Shown here: one piece after another, positions 1 to 3,600 of the stretch
Layout: each line of letters starts with the position of its first letter
Position numbering within the stretch: the stretch's first letter is position 1
Origin: Planctomycetaceae bacterium
GTDB lineage: Bacteria > Planctomycetota > Planctomycetia > Pirellulales > Pirellulaceae
Assembly (NCBI GenBank): GCA_007124535.1
Contig: SLEY01000262.1
Span: forward strand, 1 to 6,050
DNA: 6,050 bases
Direction of reading: 5' to 3'
Program-made: the position numbers and the translations under genes
The notes under the pieces: model-generated
Databases searched by the model: none
What the model was told of the DNA's origin: nothing
What the model saw: only the letters and a program-made list of their open reading frames with translations

Positions 1-66
1 GCCTGCCCCACCCCGTTACATTGGCCCAAGAGACGGTCATCACGTGGCAGACCGGCGGGCAGCAAC

Positions 67-1554
67 ATGATTTTTCGGGAGACGTGGGTTGTGATGGTAA
101 ACGCGAATGGCAAACGCAAATGGTCCAGGTGCGCTCCTCTGGTGGCGGCGATCCTGGTGACCATGTTGACCAACGCAGCGCAGGGCGAGCCGCAGACGGC
201 GCGGGCGCCGAATCTCATTTTTATTCTGGTCGACGACATGGGCTACAACGACCTGAGCTTCACGGGCCAACAGAATTTCCGGACTCCGCGGTTGGATCGG
301 ATGGCCGAGGAAGGGCTGTTCCTGGCGCATCATTACGCCGGATCGACGGTCTGCGCCCCGTCCCGCGCCGCCTTGCTGACCGGCAACCACACGGGCCGAG
401 TGTACCAGCGGGGCAACTCGATCCCCGGTCCGCCGCGGCGGGACATCCAGTTCCGGCGGGACCCCCACGACATCACGATCGCCACCCGGTTGAAGGAAGT
501 CGGCTATCACACGGCCATGATCGGCAAATCCGGCTTGGCCTGCAACTCGGACGATGCCGAACTGCCGAGTGACAAAGGCTTCGACCATTTCTTCGGTTTC
601 CTGGCCCACCGGGCCGCACATCGCCACTACCCCACCCATCTGTACCGCAATGGCGAACGGATCACGATCGAGGGGAATCACGGCAAGGAAGGGGAGGTTT
701 ATGCGGGCGACCTGTTCCTGGAGGACGTGCTGACGTACCTGGGCCAGCGGGCCGAGGCGGAGGAGCCGTTCTTCTTGCACTTCGCCCTGCAACAACCCCA
801 CGCCGATCTGGCCGCCCCGGACGAGTTCCGCGACCGTTATGTGGACCGGTTCGACGACGAAGTGCCGCACCCCGAAGGCCGGCACTACCGCGCGGAAAGC
901 CAGCCCAAAGCGACTTACGCGGCCATGATCGCTTACCTCGATCACTCGGTCGGCGCCGTGTTGGATCAGCTGACCGAACTGGGACTGGCCGAGAACACCC
1001 TGGTGCTGTTCTCTTCCGACAACGGCTCCTATTCCGAAGGCGGCTATCACCACTCCATGATGGGGTCAAATGACCCCTTCCGGGGAGGAAAACGCGACCT
1101 CTATGAAGGCGGGATCCGCGTGCCCACCATCGCTTGGTGGCCCGGTACGATCCCCGCGGGTTCCGTGTCCGATCATCCTTCCGCATTCTGGGATTTCCCG
1201 CCTACCGCCCTGGAACTGGCCGGATTGCCCGCCCCCGAGTCGATGGACGGTATCTCCTACGTGCCGACCTTGCTGGGCAACCCCGAACAACAAGCAACCC
1301 ACGCGTACCTGTACTGGGAGTTTTACGAGCAGGGCGGAAAACAGGCGATTCGCCAAGGCGACTGGAAGGGCGTCCGGCTGAACGTGATCCGCGACCCGGG
1401 CCAGCCGCTGGAGCTTTACAACTTGGCCGACGATCCGGGCGAGCAGACGAATCTGGCCGGGCAGCATCCGGAAATCGTGGCCCGGCTGGAAGCCCTGATG
1501 GAAGAAGCCCACCAGCCGAGCGAACATTTTTCGCTGCCGCCGGTCGGTCAGTGA
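67..1554 (+). CDS. Secreted type I (formylglycine-dependent) sulfatase
   Basis: This 495-residue protein belongs to the sulfatase/alkaline phosphatase superfamily and should hydrolyse sulfate esters outside the cytoplasm. Visible motifs are the metal-binding DD pair at residues 56-57, the signature CAPSRAALLTG at 96-106 (Cys96 is the residue converted to formylglycine, Arg100 its partner), Lys154, a PH pair at 244-245, SSDNG at 316-320 (metal ligands Asp318 and Asn319) and Lys342 in the RGGKRDLYEGGIRVP stretch. The C-terminal ELYNLADDPGEQTNLA motif is typical of the family. A signal peptide covers about residues 1-40: basic KRK, a hydrophobic core around 24-34, and probable cleavage after AQG. 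Two ATGs are possible. I list the outer one; the ATG at 94 has a GGGAGA 11 bases upstream and gives a more ordinary signal peptide, so it may be the true start. The frame is open to the window's left edge. One oddity: the usual GKWH motif reads GKSG, so the active-site histidine is absent there. The substrate cannot be told. The gene ends by overlapping the convergent neighbour by 7 bases. Confidence 0.95.
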   Translation: MIFRETWVVMVNANGKRKWSRCAPLVAAILVTMLTNAAQGEPQTARAPNLIFILVDDMGYNDLSFTGQQNFRTPRLDRMAEEGLFLAHHYAGSTVCAPSRAALLTGNHTGRVYQRGNSIPGPPRRDIQFRRDPHDITIATRLKEVGYHTAMIGKSGLACNSDDAELPSDKGFDHFFGFLAHRAAHRHYPTHLYRNGERITIEGNHGKEGEVYAGDLFLEDVLTYLGQRAEAEEPFFLHFALQQPHADLAAPDEFRDRYVDRFDDEVPHPEGRHYRAESQPKATYAAMIAYLDHSVGAVLDQLTELGLAENTLVLFSSDNGSYSEGGYHHSMMGSNDPFRGGKRDLYEGGIRVPTIAWWPGTIPAGSVSDHPSAFWDFPPTALELAGLPAPESMDGISYVPTLLGNPEQQATHAYLYWEFYEQGGKQAIRQGDWKGVRLNVIRDPGQPLELYNLADDPGEQTNLAGQHPEIVARLEALMEEAHQPSEHFSLPPVGQ

Positions 1555-1560
1555 CGGACC
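1542..1560. other. Near-palindrome spanning both stop codons of convergent genes
   Basis: The 19 bases GGTCGGTCAGTGACGGACC are symmetric about position 1551 except for one G/G mismatch pair. The sequence contains the sulfatase stop (TGA, 1552-1554) and, on the other strand, the stop of the substrate-binding protein (1548-1550). As RNA it could form a small hairpin in either direction: GGTC/GACC, a G-G mismatch, GT/AC, and a 5-base loop. No T-run follows on either side, so it is not a standard intrinsic terminator. A role in bidirectional termination or transcript-end protection is only inference. Confidence 0.4.
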
Positions 1561-2984
1561 AGGTCCAAGTCCTCGCGGGAATAGTAGTTCCACTGGCCGT
1601 CCTCGAATTTGGCCAGGTACGCATCGCCGATGTCGTCCAGCGCGGCGCTGAACTGGATTGAGCCCGTCACGCCCTTCCAGGGCTCCTTGCGGTGGGCCAG
1701 GACGTCGCGGATCTTGGCCCGGTTCAACCCCGCGACTTGAATCGCCCAGATCAACTGGTTCATGCTGTCATAAGCGTGCGCCGCATACGTGTCGACTTCC
1801 TTGCCAAACCGCTCGCGGTACTGTTCCCGAAAGGCGTCCAGTTTCGGGGCGTCGCGGCGGGGGTTCCAGGGGTAGGTGCAGATGACTCCCCGGGCGTTCT
1901 CGCCGGCGATGCGGACGAAATCGTCGGAGACGTTGCGGTCGCAGGCGAAAAACGGCTGCTCCATCCCCAGAGCCCGCATCTGGTTCAGGATGCCCGCCCC
2001 GTCCTCGTCGTCGCCCCAATGGACCAGCGCGTCGATGCGGGCCGCACGCAGCCGGTTCAGCTGCAGCGACCAATCGTCGGTCCCCAATTCATAGGCCATC
2101 TCCAGGGTGATCGGCCGGCCCACCCGGCGGCTGCCGTCACGCAACTCGGCCACCCCGAACCGACCATAGCGATTGCTGGCACGCAGGATGCCGACGCGGC
2201 GGAAATCACGCTTGCCATACAGGTAATCGATCAACAGGTACGACTGCTTGCGATCGTCGGCGATCGTGCGGAAGACCCAGGGGATGTTGGTCTCGATGAA
2301 CGTGGGGTCCGTATTGCCGGAGCTGATCATGGGGATTTCGATCTTCAGCCCCACGCGAATGGCGATGTGGCTGTTGGCCCCGTCGATGGTGCCCAGGATG
2401 GCCCACACGTTTTCCCTGTAAGCCAGATCGATGATTTCTTCGCCCGACGACCCCCACAACCCGCTGTCGTTGCGGACGACCAGTTCGAACGGCACGTTGC
2501 GGCGGAGGTAGCCGCCCTGCTCATTCGCTTGCTCAATGGCCAGTTGGCTGCCGCGGAGCATGGCCTGTCCCAGTTTCTCGGCGTGACTGGCCCCGCCGGT
2601 GGCGACCGACACCGTCGGCTCCAACGGGCCGAGAAAACCGATCTTGACAGTGTCCACATGCTCGGGTTCGGGGACCGTCCGCCGCGGGCCATGGTACTCC
2701 ATCTGCTCCAGAAAATGCCGATAGAAGGGCTCGACATGGCGGTGCGGCTGCAGCTCGTCAGGCGTATTGGCATAGCGCGTGTCGCGTCGCAACGGCAAGT
2801 CGGGGGTCTGGTAGGCGTGGACCGAATTGATCTGTTCCAGGATGTGCAGCACTTCCTCGCTGACTTCGAACGGCGGCCGCCAGCACTCGTCGTCCGGAGA
2901 CCCATCTCCCGCCCGGGCGGGCACAACCAACACGGCCCGGGCCGCCAGGGCGACAGCGAAGAGGAACAAGAGTCGGGAACGCAT
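1548..2984 (-). CDS. Exported ABC-type substrate-binding protein, LivJ-like (type 1 periplasmic-binding fold)
   Basis: This is a 478-residue protein. The start is the ATG at 2984-2982, chosen because it opens a classic signal peptide (MRSRLLFLFAVALAA, probable cleavage after PARA at residue 25) and is preceded by GGAGACAGG. The reading frame is open further upstream, but that translation is Arg/Pro-rich with no domain character and is taken as non-coding. Residues 110-470 match the branched-chain amino acid/amide-binding family: a first strand VKIGFLGPLEP (113-123), a QLAIEQANEQGG helix-turn (147-158), IPMISSGNTDPTF (217-229) at the expected ligand site, VGILRASNRYGRFG (264-277), and YAAHAYDSMNQLIWAI (400-415). 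Residues 26-109 are an extra N-terminal segment of unknown role. No lipobox is present, so it should be soluble in the periplasm. No permease or ATPase gene is visible nearby. The ligand is unknown; the protein could be a receptor rather than part of a transporter. It is divergent from the gene at 3601. Confidence 0.92.
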   Translation of the reverse strand: MRSRLLFLFAVALAARAVLVVPARAGDGSPDDECWRPPFEVSEEVLHILEQINSVHAYQTPDLPLRRDTRYANTPDELQPHRHVEPFYRHFLEQMEYHGPRRTVPEPEHVDTVKIGFLGPLEPTVSVATGGASHAEKLGQAMLRGSQLAIEQANEQGGYLRRNVPFELVVRNDSGLWGSSGEEIIDLAYRENVWAILGTIDGANSHIAIRVGLKIEIPMISSGNTDPTFIETNIPWVFRTIADDRKQSYLLIDYLYGKRDFRRVGILRASNRYGRFGVAELRDGSRRVGRPITLEMAYELGTDDWSLQLNRLRAARIDALVHWGDDEDGAGILNQMRALGMEQPFFACDRNVSDDFVRIAGENARGVICTYPWNPRRDAPKLDAFREQYRERFGKEVDTYAAHAYDSMNQLIWAIQVAGLNRAKIRDVLAHRKEPWKGVTGSIQFSAALDDIGDAYLAKFEDGQWNYYSREDLDLVRH

Positions 2985-3025
2985 GAAAGCACCTGTCTCC
3001 AAAAGCTGGGGTGACTCGTGAGGAG

Positions 3026-3056
3026 ATTCTACAACCGATTCGTATTCTACTGTAAA
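3026..3056 (-). promoter_or_regulatory. Possible promoter of the substrate-binding protein gene
   Basis: On the minus strand, TTTACA (3056-3051) is followed after 19 bases by TAGAAT (3031-3026). These match the sigma70 -35 and -10 consensus at 5/6 positions each. The spacing is longer than ideal. The -10 lies about 40 bases upstream of the ATG at 2984, a sensible distance. Planctomycete promoters are poorly defined, so this is tentative. Confidence 0.3.
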
Positions 3057-3285
3057 AACGAGCCGCACGCCAAGAGCTTGCACGGTGCGTGCTTGATCAG
3101 GCGGGCGGGTGTTTCTGGCCCCGGGGTGCGTGGCCGTTCGACGGCGTGTTTGTCCGCCGGCGGAACGCGGAAACCGGTCAGCCGGTGTGGTTGACCGACC
3201 GTTGGGGCGCGCTGCATCGGCAGCGTTCGGGTCTTTCCCGTTTCCCGCCGACGGAGCCCCCTTTCCGGAGGGCAGGGTCCATAGA

Positions 3286-3311
3286 ATCCTCCGGCTTGCA
3301 TGGTTGACTTG
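3286..3311 (+). repeat. 26-base direct repeat, copy 1
   Basis: The copy begins ATCCTCCGGCTTGCAT and ends TTGACTTG. It matches the copy at 3454-3479 at 25 of 26 positions, the only difference being G at 3302 versus C at 3470. Sequence on either side of the two copies is unrelated, so the repeat edges are sharp. This copy contributes the TTGACT -35 box of a good promoter candidate. Confidence 0.9.
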
Positions 3312-3331
3312 CGTAACCCGCAGGAAATAAT
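3304..3331 (+). promoter_or_regulatory. Sigma70-like promoter candidate feeding the hairpin cluster
   Basis: TTGACT (3304-3309) and AATAAT (3326-3331) each match the -35 and -10 consensus at 5 of 6 positions, with a 16-base spacer. This is the best-matching pair I found in the intergenic region. Transcription would start around 3337-3340, immediately before the first hairpin at 3341. It could make a free-standing RNA or a leader of roughly 260 bases for the gene at 3601. Activity is inferred from consensus only. Confidence 0.45.
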
Positions 3332-3340
3332 CTACCGCGC

Positions 3341-3366
3341 TCGGCGAGGGTCTCCGACCCCGCCGA
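3341..3366 (+). other. Hairpin 1 of three-hairpin element
   Basis: The lower stem TCGGCG/CGCCGA (3341-3346 with 3361-3366) is followed by a single bulged A at 3347, an upper stem GGGTC/GACCC (3348-3352 with 3356-3360) and a TCC loop. All 11 pairs are Watson-Crick. The layout (bulge on the 5' side, five-pair upper stem, three-base loop) is the same as hairpin 3, which suggests a designed or duplicated structure. No T-run follows, so it is not an ordinary terminator. Confidence 0.6.
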
Positions 3367-3370
3367 AATC

Positions 3371-3414
3371 GCCGACCGAACGTCTCCCGCGATAGGGGGA
3401 GACCTTCGGTCGGC
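3371..3414 (+). other. Hairpin 2 of three-hairpin element (18-pair stem)
   Basis: Arms 3371-3388 (GCCGACCGAACGTCTCCC) and 3397-3414 (GGGAGACCTTCGGTCGGC) are complementary at 17 of 18 positions, with a single C-C mismatch (3381 against 3404) and an eight-base loop GCGATAGG. This is by far the strongest inverted repeat in the window and much longer than chance would give in a sequence this size. It lacks a following T-run. It could be an RNA stem, a protein-binding palindrome or the core of a dispersed repeat. Confidence 0.8.
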
Positions 3415-3417
3415 CGA

Positions 3418-3441
3418 GTGGCTCGGTCACAGACCGGCCAC
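3418..3441 (+). other. Hairpin 3 of three-hairpin element
   Basis: The lower stem GTGGC/GCCAC (3418-3422 with 3437-3441), a bulged T at 3423, and an upper stem CGGTC/GACCG (3424-3428 with 3432-3436) close an ACA loop. It shares with hairpin 1 the core GGTC-three bases-GACC and the 5'-side single-base bulge. Its 5' arm can instead pair with the end of hairpin 2 (3412-3418 with 3422-3428, loop TGG), so two folds are mutually exclusive. Confidence 0.6.
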
Positions 3442-3453
3442 ATCGCTACGCGG

Positions 3454-3479
3454 ATCCTCCGGCTTGCATCGTTGACTTG
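3454..3479 (+). repeat. 26-base direct repeat, copy 2
   Basis: This is the second copy of the repeat at 3286-3311, with one mismatch (C at 3470). The two copies bracket the 142 bases that hold the three hairpins. Its TTGACT (3472-3477) is followed after 17 bases only by TACCAA, a poor -10, so it could be at most a weak promoter for the gene at 3601. Confidence 0.9.
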
Positions 3480-3486
3480 GTCCCCC

Positions 3487-3588
3487 GAATCTGGTACCAA
3501 CAGGTTCTCGTGAGTCTACCGTTTTCACGAAGGGATCGCAGACGAATTCCCCCGACCCGGGATTCCGCAACAACCTGACCCGATCAGG
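3487..3588 (+). other. Run of short hairpins in the leader of the propeller gene
   Basis: Four weaker inverted repeats follow one another before the start codon. GAATCTG/CAGGTTC lies at 3487-3507 (one T-G pair, seven-base loop). TCGTGA/TCACGA lies at 3508-3530. GAAT(T)CCC/GGGATTC lies at 3544-3565 with one bulge. CCTGA/TCAGG lies at 3574-3588. The last overlaps the 5' part of the ribosome binding site but leaves GGAG free. Each alone could arise by chance in GC-rich DNA. Confidence 0.3.
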
Positions 3589-3594
3589 AAGGAG
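3586..3594 (+). promoter_or_regulatory. Ribosome binding site of the propeller gene
   Basis: AGGAAGGAG lies six bases before the ATG at 3601. It is a near-perfect Shine-Dalgarno sequence and fixes the start of the downstream gene. It is clearly stronger than the sites before the other two genes in the window. Confidence 0.8.
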
Positions 3595-3600
3595 TTGTTT

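Larger units (their letters stand above)
2985..3600. other. Divergent intergenic region, structured, no credible gene
   Basis: These 616 bases separate the starts of two divergent genes. Reading frames exist in them, but their translations are Arg/Pro/Gly-rich without motifs, signal peptides or ribosome binding sites, so I call none. The right half (3286-3600) holds a direct repeat pair, three strong consecutive hairpins, a good promoter candidate and further small hairpins before the next gene. The left half (3061-3285) is less ordered. It has a hairpin at 3175-3197 (CGGTCAGCCG pairing with TGGTTGACCG across a GTG loop, two G-U pairs) and a short GCACG-GTG-CGTGC palindrome at 3080-3092. Confidence 0.7.

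Noticed and set aside
40..1053. Long open frame on the minus strand opposite the sulfatase
   Set aside because: The opposite strand encodes a sulfatase with all its landmarks. The antisense translation has no recognisable domain; long antisense frames are expected in GC-rich coding DNA.
1692..3014. 440-codon plus-strand frame opposite the substrate-binding protein
   Set aside because: The minus-strand product has a signal peptide and full binding-protein fold. The plus-strand translation shows no family motifs and no ribosome binding site.
3371..3414. Intrinsic terminator
   Set aside because: The stem is strong, but it is followed by CGAGTGGCTC rather than a T-run on the plus strand, and by no T-run on the minus strand. 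It also lies upstream of both divergent genes, not after a gene.
3286..3479. CRISPR array
   Set aside because: Only two repeat copies are present, 142 bases apart, and the interval is itself palindromic. No cas gene is nearby.
3286..3479. Integron attC site or retron RNA
   Set aside because: The repeat ends GTTGACTT, which does not fit the GTTRRRY attC core, and no integrase or reverse transcriptase gene is in the window.
2985..3500. N-terminal extension of the substrate-binding protein reading from 3500
   Set aside because: The frame is open, but the residues are low in hydrophobic character and Arg/Pro-rich, run through the repeats and hairpins, and would bury a classic signal peptide 172 residues inside the protein.
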